A DNA stretch of 64,000 bases, taken from assembly GCA_042408595.1 (NCBI GenBank), contig JBHOQX010000087.1, positions 32,257 through 96,256 of the forward strand, in the 5' to 3' direction. The notes beneath the pieces are model-generated. The model ran no database searches and was not told the DNA's origin. It saw only the letters and a list, made by a program, of their open reading frames with translations. Shown piece by piece: positions 42,913 to 51,935 of this stretch. Every line of letters starts with the position of its first letter. Within the stretch, counting starts at the first letter, position 1. A program made the translations under genes and the position numbers. The stretch comes from JBHOQX01 sp042408595 (GTDB taxonomy: Bacteria; Chloroflexota; Chloroflexia; Chloroflexales; Roseiflexaceae).

Positions 42913-44901
42913 ATGGTGATGCAGCGTGTCTTGCTCTGGCTCGGGCTGTTCCCTCTGCTGGTTGGGTGTACCGCCCCGGCCAGACCGCCGGCCGCGCGAC
43001 TGTTCGGCGCGCCAGCCGTGGCGGTCGCGGTGCCGCTGCCCTCCGATGGGCACGGCAGCCACTCCGGCGCCAGCGCCCAGCTCGTGCCCGATGACGTCGC
43101 CTCCGGCGCCGACCTGGCGCTGCAGCACCCAGCCCACTCCTGCCATAACCAGCCGACACGGTTAACCGCCTGCTCTGTCAAGGGTGGCCCGCAGATGAGC
43201 GGCAGCCAGAGGGGCAGCACATGGGGCAGTACCTGGCAGGCGCGATCGCAGACAGGGTTTGTCGCCGCGGTGATGAGCCTCGGCGATCTCGTCTGGTACG
43301 ACGCCAACAACAACGGTGTGGTCGACGGCAGCGAGGCGGGGATCGACGGTGTGATCGTCGAACTCTACGCCGATGCGAACGCCGACGGCACGCCCGACGG
43401 CACCACACCGCTCGCAACCACGACGACATCCGGCGGTGGGCGGTACCGCTTCGATAATCTGGCTTCTGGCACGTACGTCGTCTATCTGCCGGGCAGCAAT
43501 TTCGACAGCGGCGTGCTCGGCGGCTACGACAGCAGCACCGGCGCCCCGGCTGCCACCGGCCCGTACGAGCCGGGGAAGGACAGCAATACAGACATCGACA
43601 ATGATGACAACGGCAGCAACGTCGGCGGCATCATCAGCCGACCGGTGACGCTCACCCCTGGTGGCGAGCCAACAGGCGACGGCGACGGCGACGCCAACAG
43701 CAACCTGACGGTGGATTTCGGCATGTTCCGCTATGTCAGCCTCGGCGACCTGGTCTGGAACGACGTTGACAACAATGGCGTCGTCAACGGCGGCGAGGCC
43801 GGCATCGACGGCGTGACAGTTGAACTCTACCTGGACATGAATGCCAACGGCGTGCCGGATTCGTCCACGCCGCTGGCGACCACGACTACGTCTGGCGGTG
43901 GGTACTATCTCTTCGACGCGCTCTATCCAGGCACATACGTCGTCTCCCTGCCGGGGAGCAACTTCGCGGCGGGCGGGCCGCTGGCCGGCTTCGCCACCAG
44001 CACCGGGCGGGCGGCCTACGCGACCGGGCCCTACGAGCCGGGGGCCGCGCCCAACAATGATACCGACAACGATGACAACGGCAGCGGGAGCGGCGGGCGG
44101 ATCGTCAGCGGGCCAGTGACACTGATCTCTGGCAGCGAGCCGACGACCGACGGCGACAGTGACCCGGATAGCAATCTGACTGTTGATTTCGGCGTGTTTC
44201 GCCCAGCTAGTCTCGGCAGCATCGTCTGGGACGATACGAACCACAACGGCCAGCGCGACCAGGGCGAAGCAGGCGTGCCGAACGTGACGGTGACGCTCTA
44301 CGATGCGAGCGGCAACGCGCTCGCGACCACCGCCACAGATGGCGCGGGCTTCTATACCTTCACCAATCTGCCGCCCGGTACATATAGCATCGGCTTCAGC
44401 GGGTTGCCGCCCGGCTACAGCTTCACTCTGCGCGATGTCGGTGCGGACACCTCGGACAGCGACGTCGATCCGGCGACCGGCCGCACCGTGCCGACGATGC
44501 TGGTGCCAGGCCAGAACGATCCGACCTGGTGGGCCGGCGTCTACGCCAGCCCGACGGCGATCTCGCTGGTCAGTTTCACGGCGGAGCGCGGTGTCGGCGC
44601 GGTGGTGGTACGCTGGACGACCGGAGCTGAGCTCAATGCATGGAGCTTCGACCTGCTGCGCAGCAGCGATGGCACCCGGGCGAGCGCTGTGCGGGTGACG
44701 CCGCAGGCCGTCCCGGCGACAGGGCGCGGCAGCGCCGGCGCGAGCTACGTCTGGGTGGACTATGGCGTGCAGCCGGGGACGACCTACAGCTACTGGCTGG
44801 TGGAGCGCAGCAGCGGCGACTGGGCGGAGTATGGCCCGGCCCGCGCGACAACCGTCGCCGGAAGGGTCATCTGGGTGCACCTGCCGATGGCGGGGCAATA
44901 G
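42913..44901 (+). CDS. Lipoprotein with three SdrD-B-like repeats
   Basis: This is a 662-residue protein. The start ATG 42913 gives MVMQRVLLWLGLFPLLVGC, a lipoprotein signal. Three SdrD B-like (Cna-B fold) domains begin MSLGDLVWYDANNNGVVDG, SLGDLVWNDVDNNGVVNG and SLGSIVWDDTNHNGQRDQG, each with Asp-rich calcium loops. An FN3-like domain follows (ISLVSFTAERGVGAVVVRWT), and the C-terminus is VIWVHLPMAGQ. It is probably a surface stalk or adhesin. The first two repeats are close copies, suggesting recent duplication. Confidence 0.82.
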   Translation: MVMQRVLLWLGLFPLLVGCTAPARPPAARLFGAPAVAVAVPLPSDGHGSHSGASAQLVPDDVASGADLALQHPAHSCHNQPTRLTACSVKGGPQMSGSQRGSTWGSTWQARSQTGFVAAVMSLGDLVWYDANNNGVVDGSEAGIDGVIVELYADANADGTPDGTTPLATTTTSGGGRYRFDNLASGTYVVYLPGSNFDSGVLGGYDSSTGAPAATGPYEPGKDSNTDIDNDDNGSNVGGIISRPVTLTPGGEPTGDGDGDANSNLTVDFGMFRYVSLGDLVWNDVDNNGVVNGGEAGIDGVTVELYLDMNANGVPDSSTPLATTTTSGGGYYLFDALYPGTYVVSLPGSNFAAGGPLAGFATSTGRAAYATGPYEPGAAPNNDTDNDDNGSGSGGRIVSGPVTLISGSEPTTDGDSDPDSNLTVDFGVFRPASLGSIVWDDTNHNGQRDQGEAGVPNVTVTLYDASGNALATTATDGAGFYTFTNLPPGTYSIGFSGLPPGYSFTLRDVGADTSDSDVDPATGRTVPTMLVPGQNDPTWWAGVYASPTAISLVSFTAERGVGAVVVRWTTGAELNAWSFDLLRSSDGTRASAVRVTPQAVPATGRGSAGASYVWVDYGVQPGTTYSYWLVERSSGDWAEYGPARATTVAGRVIWVHLPMAGQ

Positions 44902-44980
44902 CGTCGCTCGACGGAACGACGCTGCGAAGGCATGCGTAGGGCGCGACGCAGCGACAGCCGCGCACCTTTCGGCTGATCGC

Positions 44981-45523
44981 TCAGGCGTGGGAGCATCGCC
45001 GCCGTAGCAGCGCCCCAGCCCCGAGCAGCGCCAACGCGGCCAGGAGCAGCGGCGCCGGCACCGGGTTGGCGCCGCCCGTGCCCGGCAGCCCTGCCGGCCC
45101 AAGCCTGATCGGCACCTGTGCCAGCGGCGTCAGCGAACCGTCCGCCCCGCTCTCGCGGTAGACGACCAGGCAGGCGTCGGTCGCCGCGCCCGCCTTATAG
45201 CTGATGGCCGTCTCGTATGGCGCCAGCTTGCAGCACTCATTGTGCGCCTGCGTCTCGAGCAACAGCGTGCCGGCGGCGTCCAGCAGCCGGATCGGCACGA
45301 CCTCCTCGAACGAGCCGTTGTACACCCCTTTGACCGTAAACGGGTCGGTAACCGCCTGCCCTGGCGCGGGGCTGGTGATCGTCGTGCCGTCCGGGTTGGC
45401 CGGCTGAGGCGGGCAAGCTGCGGCCCGGGCGCTGGTCGCACCGAGGAGCAGCAGCCACAGCAGGCCAAGGTAGAGGTACCGCATCGCCAGCCGCCTTTTC
45501 CGAAACGCTTTCACGCTGATCAC
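44981..45523 (-). CDS. Secreted Gmad2-like protein with LPGTG-type anchor
   Basis: This is a protein of up to 180 residues. The GTG at 45523 overlaps the upstream stop as GTGA; an ATG at 45484 (MRYLYLGLLWLLLLG) is an equally plausible start. A signal peptide leads into a single Ig-like domain resembling Gmad2 (TITSPAPGQAVTDPFTVKG, YNGSFEEVVPIRLLDAAG). The end is GLPGTGGANPVPAPLLLAAL, a hydrophobic stretch and RRRCSHA, like a sortase cell-wall sorting signal. Surface display is inferred. It is coupled to the DUF6194 gene upstream. Confidence 0.65.
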   Translation of the reverse strand: MISVKAFRKRRLAMRYLYLGLLWLLLLGATSARAAACPPQPANPDGTTITSPAPGQAVTDPFTVKGVYNGSFEEVVPIRLLDAAGTLLLETQAHNECCKLAPYETAISYKAGAATDACLVVYRESGADGSLTPLAQVPIRLGPAGLPGTGGANPVPAPLLLAALALLGAGALLRRRCSHA

Positions 45524-45939
45524 GGCTTTGTGCGCCTGGCGTGCCGGCGAACAGCCAGATCATACGCCTCGGCAAGCAAAGCTCGCATGGTATCGACCGT
45601 GCTTTTGCTCGGATTGAGCACGCATACCCAATGCTGTGGCGCGTAGTCAGGATGCGGTATCAGCACATCCAGCGCCGTAAAATCGCAAGCGCCGACATCA
45701 ACTCTGTCCGCACCGAACAACGACTGGAACGTCTGTCTACCGACGCTAACGTTCAAGCGGAAAACACCTGGCCGGTCTAGATCCGAGACACGCTCATACT
45801 CGTTGCCGGTGTGGGCAATGGTCGCGAATGGCAACATGCGATCAGATCCATAAAAGAAGAACGTATAGCCGAGATGATCGATAGTTTCGACGCCCTCGAA
45901 CGTATCGGCGATATATTTGGCAATAGCCGTTTCGTCCAT
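45520..45939 (-). CDS. DUF6194-family protein
   Basis: This is a 139-residue cytoplasmic protein with a GGGAGGAAG ribosome site. It follows the DUF6194 pattern: GYTFFFYGSDRMLPFATI, YERVSDLDRPGVFRLNVSVG, FTALDVLIPHPDYAPQHWV and VLNPSKSTVD. The fold and function are not established; members are small stand-alone proteins. Its stop overlaps the start of the Gmad2-like gene, although that product appears to be secreted, so a functional link is uncertain. Confidence 0.75.
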   Translation of the reverse strand: MDETAIAKYIADTFEGVETIDHLGYTFFFYGSDRMLPFATIAHTGNEYERVSDLDRPGVFRLNVSVGRQTFQSLFGADRVDVGACDFTALDVLIPHPDYAPQHWVCVLNPSKSTVDTMRALLAEAYDLAVRRHARRTKP

Positions 45940-46024
45940 GCTTCCTCCCGCTCAACACTTCCGACTGCCAGACACTATCGAACGACGCTGTTATAGCCGT
46001 CCTATCTGATTCGTAACGATCAAT

Positions 46025-46074
46025 GTCGTGCCGCCTTCATGCGGTACGCGGACGCCGCCTGAAGGCGGCACGAC
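46025..46074. repeat. Long hairpin in divergent intergenic region
   Basis: The arms 46025-46044 and 46055-46074 pair at 19 of 20 positions around a 10-nt loop. The centre of the arm reads CCGCCTTCATGCGG / CCGCCTGAAGGCGG. It lies in a 382-bp gene-free gap (45940-46321) between DUF6194 (minus) and the vWA gene (plus). It could be a cruciform, a leader hairpin or a mobile palindrome. Confidence 0.5.
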
Positions 46075-46321
46075 CACTCACGCGAGATCGCTCTATGACC
46101 GGCATGGCTCCTCGCGCCGGCCCTCTGCGCTGCTCTGCCATGGCGCTCATCTTACCAGTGCGCGGCCCCCCGTGCATCGGTCTGATTGCGGATCGTGCAG
46201 GCTATGGCCAGGGGTATCCCGACTGCTGACCGCTGTTGATCCCCGGGTGATCCCAGGGAACTCTTTCGCCCCCGCCGGCGTCCTCGGTGTAGCACGGTCA
46301 GATTCCCGCACGGAGGACGCC

Positions 46322-47653
46322 ATGGCTCACCCGCTTTCCCGCCGCCCGTCGCCTATCGCGCTGCTGGCGTTGCTGTTCCCGCTGCTGGCGGCATGCGGCG
46401 CATCCGGCGCGCCCACCGCCGCGCTGGCGCCCACCGCCCCATCCACCCCGCCGGTTGCCGACGCCTTCACCGCCGCCCCGGCGCCCACCGCCGCACCCGC
46501 CCTCGGCGCGGCCGAGCCCGCCGGCCGCAGCGCGAGCTCCGCCCCCGGCGCGCCGCCGGCCGAGCCCGCTGGCGGGCCGCCGCAGCCCATCCCGGTCGCG
46601 CAGCAGCAGGCCGCCCCGCTGCGGGCCGGCGAAGTGGACGACAACGCCGATTTCGACGGCTACCTCCAGTACCTGAACGCCTATAGCGGCCCGCCCGCCC
46701 GCTTTGTCGATGTCAGCGAGCGGATCATCCTCACGGTGGTGAACGACCGGCAGCAGCCGGTGCTCGATGCCCGCGTGCGCGTCTTCGACGGCCAGCAGCA
46801 GATGTTCACCGGGCGCACGACCAGCGGCGGGCAGACGATCCTCTTCCCGCGCGCCCTCGGCGCAGCCGGCGCGAACGAACTGCGCGTGCTGGTCGACAAA
46901 GGCGGGCACGCCGCCGAGGGCCGGCTCGCGCGCGGGCAGGGCGACAGGCAGGCGATTGTGCTCCCCGGCGCAAACGGCCTGGCCGAGCAGCCGAAGCTCG
47001 ATGTCCTCTTCCTGCTCGACGCAACCGGCAGCATGGGCGACGAGATCGGCCAGATCCAGCGCACGATCGCCGAGATCGCCGGGCGGGTCGGCCAGATCCA
47101 GCCGCAGCCGCGGGTGCGCTATGGCCTGGTGGCCTACCGCGACCGGGGCGACGAGTACGTCACGCGGGTGAGCGACTTCACCGGCGACCTCGGGGCCTTC
47201 CGCGAGACACTGCTGGCGGTGCGCGCCGAAGGCGGCGGCGACACTCCCGAGTCGCTGAACGAGGCGCTGCACCAGGCGGTGCAGGGCGTCACCTGGAGCG
47301 ACGATGCGATCCGGCTGATCTTCCTGGTGGCGGACGCGCCGCCCCACTTGGACTACCCGCAGGACTACGACTACGTACAGGAAACGCGCGCAGCGGTGGC
47401 GAAGGGGCTGAAGATCTTCCCGATCGCCGCCAGCAACAGCGATGACCAGGCGGAGTATGTCTTCCGCCAGCTCGCCCAGCAGACGCTCGGCACGTTCATC
47501 TTTCTGACCTACCAGCCCGGTATCAACAGTGGCGCGCCGGGCGACGCGACCGTCCACCACGTCGATCCGGCGGTCTACACCGTGGATCGGCTTGACGACC
47601 TGGTGGTGCAGGCCATCCAGCGCGAGCTGGCGCGGGCCAGCGCGGCGGGGTAA
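46322..47653 (+). CDS. Lipoprotein with von Willebrand factor A domain
   Basis: This is a 443-residue protein with ribosome site GGAGG and a lipoprotein signal ending LALLFPLLAAC. A long Ala/Pro/Thr linker runs to about residue 105. A short beta domain (ERIILTVVNDRQQPVLDARV) precedes the vWA domain, whose MIDAS motif is LFLLDATGSMGDEIGQI with further metal ligands in RYGLVAYRDRGDEY and GGGDTPESLNEAL. It should bind protein ligands in a divalent-cation-dependent way at the cell surface. Confidence 0.85.
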   Translation: MAHPLSRRPSPIALLALLFPLLAACGASGAPTAALAPTAPSTPPVADAFTAAPAPTAAPALGAAEPAGRSASSAPGAPPAEPAGGPPQPIPVAQQQAAPLRAGEVDDNADFDGYLQYLNAYSGPPARFVDVSERIILTVVNDRQQPVLDARVRVFDGQQQMFTGRTTSGGQTILFPRALGAAGANELRVLVDKGGHAAEGRLARGQGDRQAIVLPGANGLAEQPKLDVLFLLDATGSMGDEIGQIQRTIAEIAGRVGQIQPQPRVRYGLVAYRDRGDEYVTRVSDFTGDLGAFRETLLAVRAEGGGDTPESLNEALHQAVQGVTWSDDAIRLIFLVADAPPHLDYPQDYDYVQETRAAVAKGLKIFPIAASNSDDQAEYVFRQLAQQTLGTFIFLTYQPGINSGAPGDATVHHVDPAVYTVDRLDDLVVQAIQRELARASAAG

Positions 47654-47659
47654 CCCCCG

Positions 47660-47713
47660 GGCGGCGCGCGCCGCCGTCACCCTCTCGCCCCCTTTGTCGA
47701 ACGCGCGAGAGGG
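47660..47713. terminator. Palindrome and terminator-like hairpin between convergent genes
   Basis: A perfect 16-bp palindrome GGCGGCGCGCGCCGCC spans 47660-47675. A second stem pairs CCCTCTCGC (47680-47688) with GCGAGAGGG (47705-47713). It lies between the vWA gene and the convergent NACHT gene and could end both transcripts. T-runs are weak. Confidence 0.45.
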
Positions 47714-47770
47714 ACGCATCATTCCGGCGCGGCTGCGCCGAGCGCAACGCCGCTCAACCAGGCGCCCCAA

Positions 47771-50700
47771 CTAACGCAGCGACGGCCCCGGCGCACGGGA
47801 CAGATCAGCGCTGGGGATGTCGGGCAGCATGGGGGCCGCGTCCGGCGCGTCCGGCGGCAGGACGAACGGCGTATCGGGGTCGAGTGTGGCGAAGTGCTCC
47901 AGCAGCAGGCGGTGGATAAACATATAGCCGCCGCCGACCCTGCGCAGCAGCACCTGCCGCGTCGCTTCATCCAGGAAGCGCGCGTAATTGAGCGGCATCG
48001 CGCCCAGCCGGCAGAGGTGCAGCCGCAGCAGCGCGTGCTGCACGCAGGCCAGCCCGCCGTAGAACATCCCGGCGGCTAGCCCGAGCGTCGGGCCAGCGAG
48101 CAGACCGAGCAGCAGGGGGCGGCTGAGCGGCTCATCCGGTAGAACGAGCGAGAACGACATGAGATTCGCCAGCATGCCGATCAGGCCGATCAGCAGGCCG
48201 GTCGCCAAGCCGATCGCCGCCATATGCTGCGCCGAGCGCCAAATGCCCTGATTCGGCGCCTGCGTCACCTCGACCTCGCTCGGTGTCAGGCCGCTGTTGA
48301 TCGTCAGCACCACCGCCGTGGCCAGCGTCACGGTGACGCCGAAGCCGGTGCCGTTCGCCAGGCTGGCTGGCCAGGGCGAGCGCATGGTCAGCGCCAGGCA
48401 GAGCGCCGCGCCTGACACCAGGCCGAAGGCTGCACCGCACGCCAGGTGCCGCCGCGCCGCCCGCCGCGCCGCCGGCCACGACCAACGCAACTGCTCGATC
48501 GCCACGATCTGGCCGCCGGGCGGGATTTTACTCGCCAGCACGCCGGCGATCAGCCCGACCAGCAGCCCGCTGTACAGTCCGACGGTCAGCCCGTCGGGGC
48601 GGCCCGCCACCCGGGCCAGCGCGCCGATCAGCCCGCCGAGCGCCACGCCGAACAGCGCCGCATTGCGCGCCGATCGGCCGATGCTGCCGCCGAACCAGCG
48701 CCGCCGCGCGCCGGGGGCCATGGTCGCGGCAACGACCAACCCGGCCACCAGCGTGCCGACGATGCCCGCGAGCAGCATAAACGAGCGCCCGGTCGCCGCG
48801 TCGTACAGCAGCGCAGCGGTCAACCCGCCGCACAGGCTGAAGCAGGCACCGAAGATCAGCCCGACTGCCAGCGCTACGCTGGCGGTATAGATCCAGCGCT
48901 CGCGTGACATCGGCAGCCAGGCTGGCTGGATGCGCTCGATCAGCAGCATCGTCTGCGATTGCCGCATCAGCGTACGGGCCAGCCATGCGAGCCAGCGCAC
49001 GGTCTGCTGCGGCGGATACCTGGAGTGGAAGCCGTGGGAGCGCAACATCTGGCGAATATAGGTCTGGAACAGGTGGGCGCGGCGCTGCTCCAGGCTCAAT
49101 CGGGCGTGGAGATGCGCGTCGCGGTCCGAGCGGTAGGCCAGCGCCATGATGTTGAGCATGAGCGGCGTCTCAGCCAATTCGCGTAGCGCGGTGTCCTCGC
49201 GCAGACCAGAGCGCATAGCAGCCAGCCGCGCGCCGTCGTGCGCCAGGTAGCGTTCGATCTGGGCGTCAGTCAGGGGTTGGATTTCGACCGCCCCCTGGAG
49301 CCGCAGCCTCTCCGCCAGCAATGCGTAGTCGGCGCTGCGGCTGCACACCACGATATCGAGCAACCAATGGCTGGCGCGAAAAGCGTTGATCGCCGCCACA
49401 CACACCGCCCGGTGCTCCAGCGCGACCTCGTCCAACCCATCGAGCAGCGGCAGCACCTGCTCGGCGGCGAGCCATGTCTCCGCCAGGCCACGCGGCACCT
49501 GGTAGCGCTCCTCCAGTTCGTCTGCCAGCCAGGCGGCCAGGGGCGCGCGCTTCGCCCCCCACGATGCCAGGTTGAAGATCACCGGCATCGGCAGCGCCCC
49601 GTCCTGCGCCGCGCGGTCCAGCAGGGCCGCGGTCAACTCCAGCAGCAGCGTCGTCTTGCCGGCCCCCGGCGCGCCGAGGATCAGCAGCTCGCCGCCCAGC
49701 TCGTCGAATACGGCGCTGATCGGCGTCTCAGGCGGGAGGGGGCGGGGCGGCGCGCCGAGCGGTTGGACGATCAGGTCCCACGGGCGTGCGACCGCGTCGG
49801 GCCGCCAGGCGAGCTCGAACGGGAGCGGCGCGGTGTGGCACAACGACTCGGCCAGCACACCGTCGATCCAGAAGGCGCGCACCTTCTCCAGCAGCCGCTG
49901 CCGGTTGCGGTCGGCGGGTAGTGGAGCAGGCGCAAATAGCGGAACGTCGGGGCGGTCGGGCGGCGCGGTGATAAGAGGCGCGATCGGCGTCGATGCCTTG
50001 GGGTCGACCGCGGGGGCGAGCGGCAGGCGCCCGGCATCGCGGATGCCCTCGTAGAGGGCCGTCGTCTCGGGCGCGGGGGCAGCATTGAACTCGGCAGCGA
50101 GTACCCGGCAGCAGCGTTCGTACTGCGCCAGGGCCGCGGCGCGTTGCCCGTTGGCGGCATAGATGCGCATCAGGCAGCGATGCGCCGCCTCGTCCCATGG
50201 CTCCAACTCCAGCAGCCGGGCGGCGTAGCGCGCCGCCGCCCCATGGTCGCCCGCGCGCTCGTGGTGCGCCATCAGGCGGGCGCAGGCATCCGCCGCCTGC
50301 TGGTGCAGCCGCTCGCGCAGCAGCGTTACCCACTCCTCGAAAGCCAGGCTGTCGCGCACACGGATATGCGCTAGCGCATCGCCGCGGTAGAGTGCGACGG
50401 CGGCCTCGAGCTGCGCGGTGCACGCCGGGCAGAGCGCGCCGGGCGGATCGCCATGGCGCTCGGCTCCCGCCAGCAACACCTCGAACTGCCGCACGTCGAG
50501 GATGTAATCGGCGTCCGGGTTGAAGCGGATGCTCCCGCGGTCGATCAACAGGACCGGCGGCTGTGCTGCCTGGTCGCCGATCGCCCGCCGCAGCTTGGCC
50601 AGGGCGACGCGCAGGCTCCGCCGGGCGGCCTCGTCGTCGCTCTCCGGCCAGAGCAGCGCGGCAAGCGCCTCGCGCGTATGCGGCCGGTGAGCTTCGATCG

Positions 50701-50809
50701 CCAGGTAGGCCAGCAGCGCTGGCACCTTCTCGTAGTCGAAGTGTGCCACCGACTGGCCGCCAACGACGACCTGGATCCCTCCCAGCAGTTGTAGTTGCAG
50801 CTGTGCCAT
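47771..50809 (-). CDS. SARP/BTAD-NACHT-membrane regulator
   Basis: This is a 1012-residue protein. Residues 1-95 form an OmpR-like winged helix of SARP type (LQLLGGIQVVVGGQSVAHFD, REALAALLWPESDDEAARRS), and 95-260 are a BTAD helical domain. A linker leads to a NACHT NTPase: Walker A GAPGAGKTTLL (about 379-389) and Walker B VLPLLDGLDEV. The part from about 635 to 940 holds many hydrophobic helices, some glycine-rich repeats (LFGVALGGLIGALARVAG). The end, RVGGGYMFIHRLLLEHFA, is typical of NACHT-membrane proteins of Chloroflexi and cyanobacteria. A DNA-binding head on a membrane-embedded STAND ATPase is unusual. Its target is unknown. Confidence 0.85.
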   Translation of the reverse strand: MAQLQLQLLGGIQVVVGGQSVAHFDYEKVPALLAYLAIEAHRPHTREALAALLWPESDDEAARRSLRVALAKLRRAIGDQAAQPPVLLIDRGSIRFNPDADYILDVRQFEVLLAGAERHGDPPGALCPACTAQLEAAVALYRGDALAHIRVRDSLAFEEWVTLLRERLHQQAADACARLMAHHERAGDHGAAARYAARLLELEPWDEAAHRCLMRIYAANGQRAAALAQYERCCRVLAAEFNAAPAPETTALYEGIRDAGRLPLAPAVDPKASTPIAPLITAPPDRPDVPLFAPAPLPADRNRQRLLEKVRAFWIDGVLAESLCHTAPLPFELAWRPDAVARPWDLIVQPLGAPPRPLPPETPISAVFDELGGELLILGAPGAGKTTLLLELTAALLDRAAQDGALPMPVIFNLASWGAKRAPLAAWLADELEERYQVPRGLAETWLAAEQVLPLLDGLDEVALEHRAVCVAAINAFRASHWLLDIVVCSRSADYALLAERLRLQGAVEIQPLTDAQIERYLAHDGARLAAMRSGLREDTALRELAETPLMLNIMALAYRSDRDAHLHARLSLEQRRAHLFQTYIRQMLRSHGFHSRYPPQQTVRWLAWLARTLMRQSQTMLLIERIQPAWLPMSRERWIYTASVALAVGLIFGACFSLCGGLTAALLYDAATGRSFMLLAGIVGTLVAGLVVAATMAPGARRRWFGGSIGRSARNAALFGVALGGLIGALARVAGRPDGLTVGLYSGLLVGLIAGVLASKIPPGGQIVAIEQLRWSWPAARRAARRHLACGAAFGLVSGAALCLALTMRSPWPASLANGTGFGVTVTLATAVVLTINSGLTPSEVEVTQAPNQGIWRSAQHMAAIGLATGLLIGLIGMLANLMSFSLVLPDEPLSRPLLLGLLAGPTLGLAAGMFYGGLACVQHALLRLHLCRLGAMPLNYARFLDEATRQVLLRRVGGGYMFIHRLLLEHFATLDPDTPFVLPPDAPDAAPMLPDIPSADLSRAPGPSLR

Positions 50810-50978
50810 GGCGCCGAAAGGGAGAGCGTATGGAGAGATGGCCAGACGGGCAGGAAAGACGACGATTTCTGACTTGTGCGCCCTTGCTCCTCACTTCCAG
50901 TTAACGCTATTTTAGCGCGCTTTTAGCTCTGTGTCACTACGCTCGTGGTGGCCGTGGGCTAACCAGGGCGCTGTGGAT

Positions 50979-51197
50979 ATGGTCTATGAGCCTGCATATT
51001 ACCGGGCCTACATTCTGCGCATGCGCCGGGCCGGCAGCGCGGCGGCGCCGGTCTGGCGCCTGCTGCTCGAAGATGTGCAGACGCACGAACGGCACGGTTT
51101 CAGCAGCCCGGAGCAGCTCGCCACGTTTTTGTGGCAGCAGGCCGGCGACGCGCCGGCGCCCGATCCAACCGCGGCCGGCGATTCAGCCGACGCATAG
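50979..51197 (+). CDS. Small conserved-type hypothetical protein
   Basis: This is a 72-residue protein from ATG 50979; GTG 50973 is an alternative start. The core VWRLLLEDVQTHERHGFSSP then EQLATFLWQQ resembles short Chloroflexi proteins that carry a W-(x)-S-L-E-D / G-F-(x)-S-(x)-E-(x)-L-(x)-F-L pattern. No known function. It is divergent from the SARP-NACHT gene, 170 bp away, so a partnership with that regulator is possible. Confidence 0.55.
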   Translation: MVYEPAYYRAYILRMRRAGSAAAPVWRLLLEDVQTHERHGFSSPEQLATFLWQQAGDAPAPDPTAAGDSADA

Positions 51198-51264
51198 CCG
51201 CACCGGCCGCCGCGCGACGGTTTGGCGGGCGGATGCAGCCGAATTCAGGCCAACAGCACGTTCG

Positions 51265-51882
51265 ATGATAACCGATCGTTTTCATAGCTGGACTCCGCTG
51301 CTCACGTGCAGCACGGCGCGCAAGCTGGCCGGGTGCCGCCCCGCGGCCCCCTCCGGGTCGGCCGCACCCAGCAGTACGGACGAAGCAGCGGCGCCCGCGC
51401 CGGGAGCGCCACCGCCGGCCGCACCCACCACGCAAGCCAGTGGCGCGCCGGTCACCGGCCCCATCCCGCAGACCTGCGCGCTGCTCACGCTCGCCGACGT
51501 GAAGCAGGTTATCACCGACGGCGCCGTGACCGGCCCCGAAACGCGGCCCTCAGCCTTTGGCAGCAACGGCTGCTGGTTCCGGGCCACCAGCGACACGCTT
51601 AAAGCGACTGTCCAACTCCAGACGACCTATCTGACCGCGGGCCAGGCGCAGCAACGGCAGACGGCCGCCAACAGCCCGGTGCCAACACCTGCTATCGGTG
51701 GGATCACGATGCCTCTCGACCCTACCGAGGGTTGGGTATTGCTGCGCGGGAAAGACCGCTATGGCTACCCCAGGGCGGCCGCCGGCGCAGACAGTCCCGA
51801 TCCCGATGCCGTGACAACGGTGGCGCAGGCGGAGCACGCGTGGCTCGAGGCGCTGACGCAGGTGGTCGCAGGACGGATGTAG
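51265..51882 (+). CDS. DUF3558-like small exported protein, atypical N-terminus
   Basis: This is a 205-residue frame from ATG 51265. Residues about 65-205 look like a DUF3558-type lipoprotein domain (CALLTLADVKQVITDGAV, SNGCWFRATSDTLKATVQLQ, EHAWLEALTQVVAGRM). A lipobox-like LAGC is near residue 24, but the preceding segment WTPLLTCSTARK is too short and polar for a normal signal. No good ribosome site is seen. Either the start is wrong or the signal has decayed. It precedes two lipoprotein genes on the same strand. Confidence 0.5.
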   Translation: MITDRFHSWTPLLTCSTARKLAGCRPAAPSGSAAPSSTDEAAAPAPGAPPPAAPTTQASGAPVTGPIPQTCALLTLADVKQVITDGAVTGPETRPSAFGSNGCWFRATSDTLKATVQLQTTYLTAGQAQQRQTAANSPVPTPAIGGITMPLDPTEGWVLLRGKDRYGYPRAAAGADSPDPDAVTTVAQAEHAWLEALTQVVAGRM

Positions 51883-51935
51883 CCAGGCAGGAACGACTGT
51901 CCGTTCCGCAGGTGCAAGACAACCAGGAGGCAACA

